DNA from: Nostoc sp. LPT
GTDB lineage: Bacteria > Cyanobacteriota > Cyanobacteriia > Cyanobacteriales > Nostocaceae
Direction: 5' to 3'
DNA length: 64,000 bases
NCBI RefSeq assembly: GCF_017115165.1
Contig: NZ_JABXKF010000032.1
Location: 1-64,000 of the forward strand
Of the stretch, positions 54,959-63,807 are shown piece by piece. The notes beneath the pieces were generated by a model. That model had not been told where the DNA came from and did not search any database. It saw only the letters and a program-made list of their open reading frames with translations. The translations under genes and the position numbers were made by a program. How positions within the stretch are numbered: position 1 is the first letter of the stretch; each line of letters begins with the position of its first letter.

Positions 54959-55635
54959 AGCTAAGAGTCAGTGAGAAACTCAGAGTGGAGGGTGTAGAGG
55001 AGAACAATCTCGCTTCTTCGCTCAGTCAGAAAAATTATAGTTTCCTGTTTGCTTGTGGCTTCTGGGTTGTAGTTTCAAATAGCTTTGCTTACCCAGCCTT
55101 CTCGATAAACCCCACTCCTAAACCCTCAGCGCTAGCAGAAAGGGAAAATGTTAACAGTGATGCGAGTTCTTTGTGTTCTGAGCAAAATTTAGAAACATTA
55201 ACTATACAGCTACTGCAAAAATTACCTAGTTATACCAATCGCGCTAGTCAACGCGCCCGCCGCCTCAGTAGAAGCAGTCAAGTTTACAGTTATATGTTAG
55301 TGGCAGGAAGACCTGAGTTTACTCCTCTGCCCCTTAACCTTGAAGAATATAGTGCAGATGCGTCTAAAAGTGCTGCATCAGGAGTTGAGCAAGTTTTCTT
55401 TACTACCTTGGAGCGGCAGTACATAGATAAGAAAGCTGTAGAATTGCAAGAATTTCACTGGCTGTTATTGACTAAAACTAAAAATGGTTGGCAACTAGTG
55501 ATGATGTTTTCTCAAGTTGGTTCCTATTTACAACAGCAGCCATTATCTCCACCACGAGATAGTAGTAACGGTACTGTTGCCCAAGGGGTTAAAGCTTGGT
55601 TGCGCGATTGTGAAGCTGGAAGTTTACGTCAATAA
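54955..55635 (+). CDS. Conserved cyanobacterial protein, function unknown
   Basis: A 226-residue protein. A hydrophobic segment at about 28-48 ([20 protein letters not shown]) could be an internal signal or anchor after a charged 27-residue start, so export is likely. The body ([20 protein letters not shown], then [20 protein letters not shown] and [20 protein letters not shown]) has the look of a cyanobacterial orphan family. The ATG overlaps the pyrF stop, giving translational coupling, though functional linkage to pyrimidine synthesis is not implied. Confidence 0.75.
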   Translation: MKLRVSEKLRVEGVEENNLASSLSQKNYSFLFACGFWVVVSNSFAYPAFSINPTPKPSALAERENVNSDASSLCSEQNLETLTIQLLQKLPSYTNRASQRARRLSRSSQVYSYMLVAGRPEFTPLPLNLEEYSADASKSAASGVEQVFFTTLERQYIDKKAVELQEFHWLLLTKTKNGWQLVMMFSQVGSYLQQQPLSPPRDSSNGTVAQGVKAWLRDCEAGSLRQ

Positions 55636-55829
55636 AACCTAATTCCCAATCTTCGTAAATTAGAAGAATATTAACGTCAGTTCGGGTTAAGGAGGTTTAT
55701 TTAACTTTAACAGTCTGAAACGACACAAGTACGTTAATATATCCCAAAATCAAGCAACGGTATAATAAGGGTTTCAGCTTATCCCGAACTCAGGTTATGT
55801 AATAAATCAAGTAAGATTTTGAAAAAGCT

Positions 55830-56696
55830 ATGCTAGATCAGATGTTGATTGGTCGCTACGAAATTCAAAAACAACTGGGTAAAAATTCCGGCCGTCAAAC
55901 TGTGCTGGCTATCGATCATCAAACTCAAGAGTTAGTTGTAATTAAGCTACTGACATTTAATGAAGACTTTGAATGGCAATCCTTAAAACTTTTTGAACGA
56001 GAAGCAGAAGTTTTAAAATCATTGGATCACCCCGCTATTCCTCGTTATCTCAACTACTTTGAGATTGAGCGGGGTTTTGCCCTAGTTCAAAGCTATATCA
56101 ATGCTAGGTCACTTGAAGAACACGTCCAAGCGGGTAGAACTTTTAAAGAATTTTCAGTCAAACAGATTGCTATAGATATCTTAGAAATCCTTACTTATCT
56201 TCATAGTCGGCTACCTCCCGTCATTCACCGAGATATAAAACCTAGTAATATTCTTTTAACTGAGCAAACAGAGTACAGTTCTGCTAAGGTGTATCTGATA
56301 GATTTTGGCTCTGTTCAAACTGCTGTTAACATCCCTCAAGGAACAATCACGATAGTTGGAACTTACGGTTATATGCCGATGGAACAATTTGGTGGACAAA
56401 CTGTTCCTGCATCCGATATTTACAGTTTAGGGGCAACTTTGATTTATCTAGTAACTGGGCGACATCCAACAGAGTTACCCCAAGATGATGGACGGATTGC
56501 TTATGAGCAAATAGTCAGTCTCAGCCCTGCGTTGGCTAATTGGCTACAGTTAATGACTGAACCGAGCTTAAAACGACGACTAAAATCGGCTAAGGTAGCA
56601 TTGGACGTACTGGAGCAGGTTAAAAAATCACGTTTGGTTAGTCAATGGGAGGGTGAAGGTAGAGAAAAGGTTTTAAGGTGGTACATACACGAATAA
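55830..56696 (+). CDS. Serine/threonine protein kinase (Hanks type)
   Basis: A 288-residue cytosolic kinase consisting almost only of the catalytic domain. The Gly loop is degenerate (LGKNSGRQT, about 16-24), the ATP-binding lysine is K39 (VVIKLL), the catalytic loop is H133-RDIKPSN with D135, and the DFG aspartate is D158. The activation segment TYGYMPMEQFGG and SDIYSLGATLIYLVTGRHP follow. There is no C-terminal sensor, TPR or membrane segment. It stands alone, and a TATAAT lies near 55763 upstream. Confidence 0.93.
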   Translation: MLDQMLIGRYEIQKQLGKNSGRQTVLAIDHQTQELVVIKLLTFNEDFEWQSLKLFEREAEVLKSLDHPAIPRYLNYFEIERGFALVQSYINARSLEEHVQAGRTFKEFSVKQIAIDILEILTYLHSRLPPVIHRDIKPSNILLTEQTEYSSAKVYLIDFGSVQTAVNIPQGTITIVGTYGYMPMEQFGGQTVPASDIYSLGATLIYLVTGRHPTELPQDDGRIAYEQIVSLSPALANWLQLMTEPSLKRRLKSAKVALDVLEQVKKSRLVSQWEGEGREKVLRWYIHE

Positions 56697-57583
56697 AGTA
56701 GTTGTGCCGCTTCGGTTATCGTGTTGGCACTAGTATAAAAGCTATTTGTTTAGTTTATGTATTTATTCAATAGCAAATACAGTAAACCACATTTAATTTG
56801 AAATGTGGGTATTGTTGAAAGCTGTAATTACATTCAGTATTAATCAATAACTGAAGTGATGTTTGCTGACATCTTTCTAATTAATGATCGCCAGATAATA
56901 CTTGCTATAAGAAAATGATAACCTTTTACTATTTTAATATCCCAAAATTGAAATTAAAAAAATACTTAGTACCACAAAATATTTATGCAATAGTTCTAAT
57001 ATCTAAAAATACCTACTTAAATTCTTTAGAAAGAAGATTATCACTTGTGGTTAAAAACTACATTGAAATAATTGCAATAAAGAGATTTAGAACATCTTGA
57101 TTAGGATCGTTTGATTGAGGAGATTGAAAGATTGGGTAATGAACAATAACACAAATTTGAAAGTTATTTACTTCCTTTGAAATGCTCTTACGCGGCATAG
57201 CCCCTTGTTAAAGGTAAGCTAACTTTTTACAACACGGCGTAAATAAATTACCCATTTCAAATCAGTAAAATGCTTACTCTGTATTCATTTTGAATTTTGT
57301 TCGCGAGTCCGCAAGCGTCATTGTAAATTTTGAATTCGCCTCTTGCGGTACTAGTTATTTTCATAGAAGATACATCACCTAACTAGCTCGTATCAGTATA
57401 ATTTTACCTGTATCTTTAGGAAGATTTTTAGGAAAAATAGCTAATATATAGCTAAAAGAAGCAGACATTATTTAAAAACGCAGATTGGCTTGAATTTAAG
57501 CGTTGTAACTCCCGTTTTTTGGCGATAACATGGAAAGAAGTTTATTTCAAGCTTTATCAAACCGCCTTTAGCGTCAGTTTTTT
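56697..57583. other. Long AT-rich gap with MITE-like copy 2
   Basis: Holds the repeat at 57237-57355. A 61-codon frame at 56915-57100 is AT-driven (Ile/Leu/Lys/Tyr-rich) and not accepted as a gene. No RNA gene was recognised. Confidence 0.45.
57237..57355. repeat. MITE-like dispersed repeat, copy 2 (interrupted)
   Basis: Shares with 3359-3457 the start GCGTAAATAAA, the block AATGCTTACNCTGTATT, the TTTTGAATTTTG segment and the end TTGCGGTACTAGT. About 28 extra bases (around 57300-57327, including GCGAGTCCGCAAGCGTCATT) interrupt the TTTTGAA array. The left terminal repeat is degraded. Confidence 0.7.
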
Positions 57584-57850
57584 ATGGACATTCAGTTAAT
57601 TAACATCGGCTTTGGTAACATCGTGTCTGCCAACCGAGTAGTTGCCATTGTCAGTCCAGAGTCTGCCCCGATTAAGCGGATTATTACCGATGCACGGGAT
57701 AGAGGTCAACTGATTGATGCAACTTATGGTCGTCGCACTAGAGCTGTAATTATCACCGATTCCAGCCACGTAATTCTCTCAGCAATTCAGCCGGAAACGG
57801 TAGCGAATCGCTTTGTAATCTCTCGCGATCATCAAACTGTAGATAATTGA
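57584..57850 (+). CDS. remA: DUF370/RemA-family DNA-binding regulator
   Basis: An 88-residue protein of the extracellular matrix regulatory protein A family ([20 protein letters not shown], then [20 protein letters not shown] and [20 protein letters not shown]). In Bacillus subtilis RemA is a ring-forming activator of matrix genes. The arginine-rich segment [10 protein letters not shown] fits the DNA-contact region. gmk follows about 170 bases downstream, the same neighbour as in Firmicutes. The target genes in this organism are unknown. Confidence 0.92.
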   Translation: MDIQLINIGFGNIVSANRVVAIVSPESAPIKRIITDARDRGQLIDATYGRRTRAVIITDSSHVILSAIQPETVANRFVISRDHQTVDN

Positions 57851-58019
57851 CTAGCAGTGGGTTTTTCCCACTCCTCTTTGTACCTTATCGGTAGTACCAT
57901 GTGAATTAGACAAATTTTCTGTCACTCTTGCTACAAATTCTTTAGTCACTAGTGGACTAGACCAGGAACACAAGACTAATGAATAATATGTATTGATTGA
58001 TTCACAGGTTGAAGGGATA

Positions 58020-58616
58020 ATGCCAGTTTTACCCATCCAGAGTAGTGCTACTACTGAAGAATGCTTACATTTAGGCAAGTTAATTGTTTTAACTGGCCCC
58101 AGTGGGGTTGGTAAAGGCACTTTAATGCGATCGCTCCTAGAGCGTCATCCAAAACTCTATTATTCTGTATCTGTAACAACTCGTTCTCCCCGTCCAGGGG
58201 AAATCGATGGCAAAAGTTATTACTTCATCAGCCACAGTAAGTTTGAACAATTAGTTGCTGAAGGTAAATTTTTAGAATGGGCAGAATTTGCTGGTAACTA
58301 TTACGGCACTCCCCGTGAAGCTGTACTTAACCAAATTAATTCTGGTAAGTTGGTGGTGCTGGAAATTGAACTAGAAGGGGCAAGACAAATTCGTGCTTCC
58401 TTTCCCAGTGCCCTCAGGATTTTTATTTTACCGCCTTCCTTTGATGAATTAGAGAAACGAATACGCTTTCGTGCCCAAGACTCTGAAGAAGCGATCGCCC
58501 GCCGTCTGCTCCGCGCCCAAGAAGAAATTCAAGCCGCAGATGAATTTGATATTAAAATCGTTAATGACGATTTTGAAACTGCTTTAAATGATATTGAAGC
58601 AGTTTTGTTTAAATAA
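58020..58616 (+). CDS. gmk: Guanylate kinase
   Basis: A 198-residue enzyme converting GMP to GDP. The P-loop GPSGVGKGT is at 26-34; the GMP-binding region [20 protein letters not shown], then [15 protein letters not shown], and the lid segment [10 protein letters not shown] follow. The ATG at 58020 has AAGG seven bases upstream; a TTG nine codons earlier is unlikely. Gene order remA-gmk matches that in many bacteria. A heptamer-rich (CTCCTAA) convergent gap follows. Confidence 0.95.
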   Translation: MPVLPIQSSATTEECLHLGKLIVLTGPSGVGKGTLMRSLLERHPKLYYSVSVTTRSPRPGEIDGKSYYFISHSKFEQLVAEGKFLEWAEFAGNYYGTPREAVLNQINSGKLVVLEIELEGARQIRASFPSALRIFILPPSFDELEKRIRFRAQDSEEAIARRLLRAQEEIQAADEFDIKIVNDDFETALNDIEAVLFK

Positions 58617-58678
58617 ATTAGGAGTTAAGAGTTAGAAGTTATGAATTATTTAAACTCCTAACTCCTAACTCCTAGTAA
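58617..58678. repeat. CTCCTAA/TTAGGAG repeats between gmk and psaL
   Basis: TTAGGAGTTAAGAGTTAGAAG and three copies of ACTCCTA are inverted relative to each other. The gap is convergent, so the resulting hairpin could terminate both genes. Confidence 0.65.
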
Positions 58679-59200
58679 TTAACCAAATAGACCTTGAATT
58701 AGTGCCAAATTACTAGTCAAAAAGTAAGCAACTACTGCACCACCAATACCACCAATCAAGAAAGAACTGGCGAAATTGTTCCAGCTTTCTTTAGAGTTAA
58801 AAGCATCTGCTGGAAGCTTAGGTACGGTAACACTAGGAAGTGCTTTGGGTGGATTGCTACCGGCATATAGTGACAGAGCGCCTGTGAGAACTACAACCAG
58901 GCCAATGGCTGACAGCAACCCAGCTAAGTTAGCATCACTTGTATCCCGCAGTGGGCCCAATTTGGCAAAGGGACCAAATAGCCAGTAACCATGAGCCATA
59001 CCAACTTCTAAACCGCGTCTAGCAGGAGCCAAACCTGGGCGATAGGCAGGTAAATAATTAATGAACCACTTGCTCAAGGGAGAAGCATTAATCGGGGTTT
59101 CTAGGTTGCCTATCTGTGGATCGCCAAATGCGGGAAAAACAACTTCCCGATTTCTGGGATCGCTGGGAAGATTCTTTGATGCATCTACTGCTTGTGCCAT
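58679..59200 (-). CDS. psaL: Photosystem I subunit XI
   Basis: A 173-residue thylakoid membrane subunit needed for PSI trimer or tetramer formation. The N-terminal stroma-side segment (DPRNREVVFPAFGDPQIGNL), then ETPINASPLSKWFINYLPAY and RPGLAPARRGLEVGMAHGYW, and three membrane helices are typical. The ATG has GAGGCG about ten bases upstream. It follows psaF-psaJ on the same strand, but a terminator lies between. No psaI was seen next to it. Confidence 0.97.
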   Translation of the reverse strand: MAQAVDASKNLPSDPRNREVVFPAFGDPQIGNLETPINASPLSKWFINYLPAYRPGLAPARRGLEVGMAHGYWLFGPFAKLGPLRDTSDANLAGLLSAIGLVVVLTGALSLYAGSNPPKALPSVTVPKLPADAFNSKESWNNFASSFLIGGIGGAVVAYFLTSNLALIQGLFG

Positions 59201-59310
59201 ATTTTATGTTCGCCTCTAAATTAAAATGGTGGCCTTTTTATATTAATAATAATTGTAGCCAAAGATGTCTTTTTGCTAGGAAGTTTAGAAAAATTAATTT
59301 AGCTTATTTA

Positions 59311-59352
59311 AAAACTGTGAAACTCGTGATCCTGTTTACAGATCGCGAGTTT
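59311..59352 (-). terminator. Terminator between psaJ and psaL
   Basis: On the minus strand AAACTCGCGATC and GATCACGAGTTT pair over 12 bases with one mismatch around a short loop, followed by CACAGTTTTTAAA. It lies about 125 bases past the psaJ stop and about 110 before psaL, so psaL probably has its own promoter in between. Confidence 0.75.
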
Positions 59353-59476
59353 CAAAAAACTATTTTTGCTGCCTATTTTGGTGATAATTCTGCTTAACTA
59401 AGCTGAATACATCAACTACACAATATTAAGCAAAAAATAAGACATTGATTCAACTGTCCTAAATCCTATTTAACAC

Positions 59477-59626
59477 TTATGGTAATGGGTGGAAAAGTAG
59501 GTCGGGGAAAAAGCGGTTGAATTCAATCAAGATACCTGCTGTGATGAACAGCCATATCGTAGTGGCCACGGGCGCTGTGGAAATGAATTTAATCAAATAA
59601 GCTGATTGGTCGCCTTTGTCTGCCAT
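59477..59626 (-). CDS. psaJ: Photosystem I subunit IX
   Basis: A 49-residue single-helix subunit that binds pigments and stabilises PsaF in photosystem I. The protein reads [20 protein letters not shown], then a membrane helix ([15 protein letters not shown]), then [13 protein letters not shown], the standard PsaJ C-terminus. It follows psaF by 39 bases, and psaFJ is the normal cyanobacterial operon. It is easily missed because it is short. Confidence 0.95.
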   Translation of the reverse strand: MADKGDQSAYLIKFISTAPVATTIWLFITAGILIEFNRFFPDLLFHPLP

Positions 59627-59665
59627 GAATTTAGTCTCCAAAACAAATGAATTAATTAAGCTGAT

Positions 59666-60160
59666 TTAGCGTGGGGAAATGGGGATTTCTGTATCCTTGG
59701 CTGCTAATTTTCCAGAGAGAAGTTCTTGGACTGCTGCTACTGGCCAAGTAAAGCCTGACGCCATGATAGGTAGTGCCAAACCAAGATCGATTTGGATTTC
59801 TTTTTGTTCAGTGTTAGATTCCTTTTTAATTGCTTGCAGATAGGCACGACCTACCCAACCAATCCAACCAGCAATATATAGAAACAAAATGCTAGGGATC
59901 AAAAAGTCACCAGCATGATTTAGACTACCATCAACAATCAAGTGGGGGTACCCCTCAGGGCCGCACAGCTCCTGAGAATAACGCTCAAACCGCTTTTTCC
60001 CTGATTGGGGGTCAGCGGTGGTATTACGGGCATTAGCTGCTAGCTCTTGAAAAGCGGGATTGTCTCTGCACGGTGTCAAATTCGCCCCTAAAGCTTGTGC
60101 TGGGGGGGCAAAGTTGAACCAAAGACTAATCGCTAACATCAAAGCAAACAATCGTCGCAT
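59666..60160 (-). CDS. psaF: Photosystem I subunit III
   Basis: A 164-residue PSI subunit on the lumenal side near the plastocyanin/cytochrome c6 docking site. The signal peptide is residues about 1-23 (AQA cleavage). The mature N-terminus starts [18 protein letters not shown], with paired cysteines (C32 and the C in SQELCGPEG). One membrane helix (about 85-105) and a second hydrophobic stretch (about 125-145) follow. It is transcribed with psaJ. The upstream gap contains a long CAGCACT repeat, but the psaF promoter should lie close to the gene. Confidence 0.97.
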   Translation of the reverse strand: MRRLFALMLAISLWFNFAPPAQALGANLTPCRDNPAFQELAANARNTTADPQSGKKRFERYSQELCGPEGYPHLIVDGSLNHAGDFLIPSILFLYIAGWIGWVGRAYLQAIKKESNTEQKEIQIDLGLALPIMASGFTWPVAAVQELLSGKLAAKDTEIPISPR

Positions 60161-60483
60161 AGAGTTGTTTCCTTTTATTACAAAACAAGAAGTTCTTTGT
60201 ACAAAACGAAGCGGCTTGTACAGTTGTTTATTTGCATAACTAGGAAGTCATCATACTCTTGGGTGGGAACCGAGTAAAGTTTAAGTAAATAAAAGTTAAA
60301 GCTTCTCAACCAAAATTAGTGCTGAGTGCTGAGTAACGAGTGCTGAGTATAAGAATTGTTGTTGTAGGGTAGTAAAGAAGCAAGATTTTCTCTTTACTAT
60401 TCAGGACTTAGGACTTAGCACTCAGCACTCAGCACTCAGCACTCAGCACTCAGCACTCAGAAACTCAGCACTCAGCACTCTCA
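60161..60483. repeat. psaF-tsaD divergent gap with large heptamer inverted repeat
   Basis: Units GTGCTGAGT lie near 60319-60348, and about nine units of the complementary heptamer ACTCAGC/CAGCACT lie at 60415-60480, ending one base before the tsaD ATG region. The two blocks can pair into a long stem with a 70-base loop. The psaF promoter must lie in the first ~130 bases. Confidence 0.8.
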
Positions 60484-61533
60484 ATGACAACCGTTTTAGC
60501 AATAGAAACCAGTTGTGATGAAACAGCCGTCGCAATTGTTAAGAACCGTAAAGTTTGCAGCAGTATCGTAGCCTCGCAAATTCCAGTCCATCAGCAGTAT
60601 GGCGGGGTAGTACCAGAAGTAGCGTCTCGCCAGCACTTGGAAACAATCAATGAAGCGATCGCACAAGCTTTAGAGCAAGCCCAATTAGACTGGGGAAAAA
60701 TCGATGCAATTGCCGCCACTTGTGCGCCTGGACTCGTAGGAGCGCTATTAGTGGGGTTAACTGCTGCCAAAACCTTGGCAATGGTACACAACAAGCCATT
60801 TTTGGGAGTTCATCACCTTGAAGGTCACATTTACGCAACTTACTTGAGCGAATCAACTTTAAATCCCCCTTTCCTTAGCTTACTGGTTTCAGGCGCACAT
60901 ACAAGCTTGATTTATGTCAAAGATTGTGGTCAATACGAAACTCTGGGACAAACCCGTGATGATGCTGCAGGTGAAGCCTTTGATAAAGTGGCGCGATTGT
61001 TAAAGCTGGGTTATCCCGGTGGGCCAGTGATTGACAAGTTGGCACAAGAGGGGAATCCTCAAGCCTTTGCTCTACCAGAAGGAAGAGTTTCTCTACCTGG
61101 TGGGGGGTTTCATCGTTATGATGCGAGTTTTAGTGGGTTAAAAACGGCTGTATTACGTTTAGTGCAGCAGTTAGAGAAAGATAGTGGACAAGTACCAGTG
61201 GCAGATGTAGCAGCTAGTTTTCAGGATACCGTAGCGCGATCACTAACCAAAAGAGCGATCGCCTGTGCCCTTGACTATGGTCTAGACACAATTGCCATTG
61301 GTGGCGGTGTAGCAGCTAATAGCGGGTTGAGAAAAAACCTCCAAGCCGCCGCCGTTAAACATAACCTACGCGTCTTATTCCCACCTTTAAAATTCTGTAC
61401 CGATAACGCCGCTATGATTGGCTGTGCCGCTGCTGACCATCTATCTCGTGGTCATACATCCCCCCTCACACTAGGCGTTGAGTCTAGGTTAGGGCTTACT
61501 CAGGTAATGAAGTTGTATCAACCTGTTGAGTAG
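60484..61533 (+). CDS. tsaD: tRNA N6-adenosine threonylcarbamoyltransferase
   Basis: A 349-residue ASKHA-fold enzyme that transfers the threonylcarbamoyl group to A37 of ANN-decoding tRNAs. The metal-binding HxxxH is H111-LEG-H115, and [13 protein letters not shown] opens the protein. [26 protein letters not shown] and the C-terminal DNAAMIG are also conserved. The ATG abuts a heptamer repeat array, so the usual ribosome binding site is missing or formed by repeat sequence. Length normal. Confidence 0.96.
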   Translation: MTTVLAIETSCDETAVAIVKNRKVCSSIVASQIPVHQQYGGVVPEVASRQHLETINEAIAQALEQAQLDWGKIDAIAATCAPGLVGALLVGLTAAKTLAMVHNKPFLGVHHLEGHIYATYLSESTLNPPFLSLLVSGAHTSLIYVKDCGQYETLGQTRDDAAGEAFDKVARLLKLGYPGGPVIDKLAQEGNPQAFALPEGRVSLPGGGFHRYDASFSGLKTAVLRLVQQLEKDSGQVPVADVAASFQDTVARSLTKRAIACALDYGLDTIAIGGGVAANSGLRKNLQAAAVKHNLRVLFPPLKFCTDNAAMIGCAAADHLSRGHTSPLTLGVESRLGLTQVMKLYQPVE

Positions 61534-61575
61534 TCATTTGTCATTTGTAACTACCAATGCCCAATGCCCTATACC

Positions 61576-62493
61576 TTATACCCTATAACTATTGACTATC
61601 GCTCGGATATGATCGGCCACTGCATCCGGCTGTTCTAACATAGCCAGATGTCCGCAATTAGGAATTTCCAGAACATTTTCACCACAATATTGAAAAAGTC
61701 TGTGAAAGCTAGCTAAATGGCGCACATACTTGGGTTCCATAACCTTGTCTTGGGCGCCAGCCAAAAAATAAACTGGCTGCTTCAGTTGGGATACTAGCTC
61801 AGGTAAACGATTGATTTCTTCTTCAGTTGTGGAGTCTAACAGAGTTCCCAGAGCCGCTTCTGGGTCAGCCACGACGAAATCTATTACCCGCTGACGTGCC
61901 CAATAGCGCTCCAAAGGACGAGCCACACTAGCTCTGGTAAACAGTAAATCAATCAAAGGCACTTGGGACAGCCAGCGCGGACGGACTTGCAAAAATTTCT
62001 GACCTGCCGAGCGAAACTGCTCAAAGGCTTCTTTGAGGTAAATACCACCGCCAGCGTTGATACAGATAACTCCCTTAACACACTCAGGTATTTGATCTGC
62101 TCCCCAAAGAGCGATCGTCCCGCCTAATGAGTGACCAATTAGCCAAGCACTTTTAATATTCAACTGTTTCAAAAGAGCTGCTAAATCCTGAGTATACGCA
62201 GCAGGAGTATAAAGAAAATCGAAAGATGAGTCAACCGCACTACTGGAGATGGGCGTCAGACTCAAAAACGTTTGTGCTCGACTAAAATCGGTTTTTACCT
62301 GGGACTGGGATTCACCAAAACCCCGCAAATCATAGGACAGGCACTGCAAATCATCTGATAGGCGGGAAATCACAGGTTGCCAATATCCACGGCTATTGAG
62401 CCAACCGTGGATAAATACTAAAGCATGGGGGCAGGAAGTGGGAGCCGTTAGCTCGTATGCGTGTGGAACGCCCAAGATTTCGATAGTTGCCAT
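61576..62493 (-). CDS. Alpha/beta hydrolase
   Basis: A 305-residue soluble alpha/beta-hydrolase-fold protein. The oxyanion segment FIHGWLNSRGYWQPV comes first, then nucleophile S122 in GHSLGG. A helical cap covers about 150-230, an acid residue lies in AGAQDKVM, and the catalytic His is in CGHLAMLEQPD near the C-terminus. The complete Ser-Asp-His set suggests an esterase, lipase or C-C hydrolase; the substrate cannot be read. It is transcribed convergently with tsaD. Confidence 0.9.
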   Translation of the reverse strand: MATIEILGVPHAYELTAPTSCPHALVFIHGWLNSRGYWQPVISRLSDDLQCLSYDLRGFGESQSQVKTDFSRAQTFLSLTPISSSAVDSSFDFLYTPAAYTQDLAALLKQLNIKSAWLIGHSLGGTIALWGADQIPECVKGVICINAGGGIYLKEAFEQFRSAGQKFLQVRPRWLSQVPLIDLLFTRASVARPLERYWARQRVIDFVVADPEAALGTLLDSTTEEEINRLPELVSQLKQPVYFLAGAQDKVMEPKYVRHLASFHRLFQYCGENVLEIPNCGHLAMLEQPDAVADHIRAIVNSYRV

Positions 62494-62607
62494 ACTTATA
62501 TCGTACCCTTAAGGACGGGTGCGACTAAATACTAAAGTGGGAAGAGTTAGAAGTTAGGAGTGAGAAATTTTTAATTCATAACTCATAACTCATAGCTTTT
62601 CACTTTT

Positions 62608-63327
62608 TTATTTACCCAGCAACCTTTGTCGCACTCCTTCAGCAATTTTGTGACCCAGATATTCAGGAATGAGGCTTTCATTCGGCCCTAACAAGTAGAG
62701 AATTAGCCGTGTACGTCCGCGCCAAACCAGTAAATTGGCATTGACTACCAAAAGGTCTTCCTGCCAGATAGCGTACATCACTTTGTAGAATAATCCTGGT
62801 TGATTATCAGCTTCAATCACTAGAGCAGGGAGATGAAAGACCGGATCGACATAGAACTCAGTTTGTACCTGCTCTAAGCCAGTGTCAAGATTAAATTCTA
62901 CTGCCAGCATCTCTTCTACCTCAAACCGACCTCCTAAAGCCTCGCGAATGGCGCGACAGACATTTTCTGCGGTTTTCTCGGTCAAGGCTTTACTACCACG
63001 AGATACCAAAAGTTTGATAAAAACTAACATTGGCGGACGGATCTGACCGTATAGACTCAGACCGTGGATAGTCAACCCATAAGCTGCTAGTACACCAAAA
63101 ATATCGCTGAGGAGAAAAGACTGGTTGCGGTAAGCAAAATGCAGGGCACTTTTGCTACCTTCCGGTTTCAGCTCAATAACAGCGCGTCTAGTTTTATAGA
63201 GACGGTAGGCTAGCCGCAAATTTTGCAGTTGAATTTCACTACTGACGAATTGCTCATAAAACTGGGGAAACGCTCGGTTAAAGCGCTTTAGGAGTTCCAG
63301 TGTCGAAGATTTTAAACCAGAAGCCAT
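62608..63327 (-). CDS. ACT-like domain protein (GlnD-type C-terminal region)
   Basis: A 239-residue soluble protein. A helical start (SSTLELLKRFNRAFPQFYEQ) is followed by two ACT-like betaalphabeta units. The first is FLLSDIFGVLAAYGLTIHGL; the second is ALVIEADNQPGLFYKVMYAI, then WQEDLLVVNANLLVWRGRTR. The unit DNQPGLFYKV is like the ACT repeats at the end of GlnD uridylyltransferases, which sense glutamine; here no nucleotidyltransferase domain is present. The ATG at 63327 was chosen; upstream codons to 63510 are translated GGGAATTG-type intergenic repeats. Confidence 0.78.
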   Translation of the reverse strand: MASGLKSSTLELLKRFNRAFPQFYEQFVSSEIQLQNLRLAYRLYKTRRAVIELKPEGSKSALHFAYRNQSFLLSDIFGVLAAYGLTIHGLSLYGQIRPPMLVFIKLLVSRGSKALTEKTAENVCRAIREALGGRFEVEEMLAVEFNLDTGLEQVQTEFYVDPVFHLPALVIEADNQPGLFYKVMYAIWQEDLLVVNANLLVWRGRTRLILYLLGPNESLIPEYLGHKIAEGVRQRLLGK

Positions 63328-63807
63328 TGTTAAGGGTAAAACTCGCTTGCTTTCGTCATCTGGGGGCTGGGTGTTTGGGACTGGGGACTGGAGATTGAGG
63401 ACTGGGAGGACAAGGGGACAACAAAAGAGTGTTCTCGATACCCAATGTCCAATTCCCAATTCCCAATGCCCAATCCTGTGTATACAATTCACTCCTAAGC
63501 TAACTTGCATTTAAGCTCTATAGGAGCAATTGCCAGGATTAGGTTTTTCTATTATGAATGCGTGAATTTTGAATTGTTTATATCCTTACCCTTTTGGTGA
63601 ATTTCTCCTAGCCTTTACAACAAAATGCTAAAGTTGAAAATGATTGGTGTGAAACACGCTCTAACTGGCTGTTACCATTACAAATCCCGAAAACAACCGA
63701 AAAACTTTGAGTGTAAAGGGTAGTAAATGGGGGTAGCGATGTTAAAAGTGAATCAACACTCCTGAGAGTGGAAACCAATTCAGTTATACTACCCGAACCG
63801 CGTTGGC
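63328..63807. other. Divergent gap with GGGAATTG-type repeats
   Basis: CCCAATTCCCAATTCCCAATG units and GGGGACTGG/GGACTGGGA units fill about 63360-63475. The rest is AT-rich and leads to the GNAT gene. A GTAGCGATG at 63734 gives no long frame. Confidence 0.55.

Noticed and set aside
56915-57100. 61-codon open frame rich in Ile, Lys and Tyr
   Set aside because: Composition follows from AT-rich DNA, there is no ribosome binding site or neighbour support, and no known motif.
60319-60480. CRISPR-like array before tsaD
   Set aside because: The units are contiguous heptamers without spacers, so this is a tandem repeat, not a CRISPR array.
63328-63510. N-terminal extension of the ACT-like protein
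   Set aside because: The extra residues (HWELGIGHW etc.) are translated GGGAATTG-type intergenic repeats.
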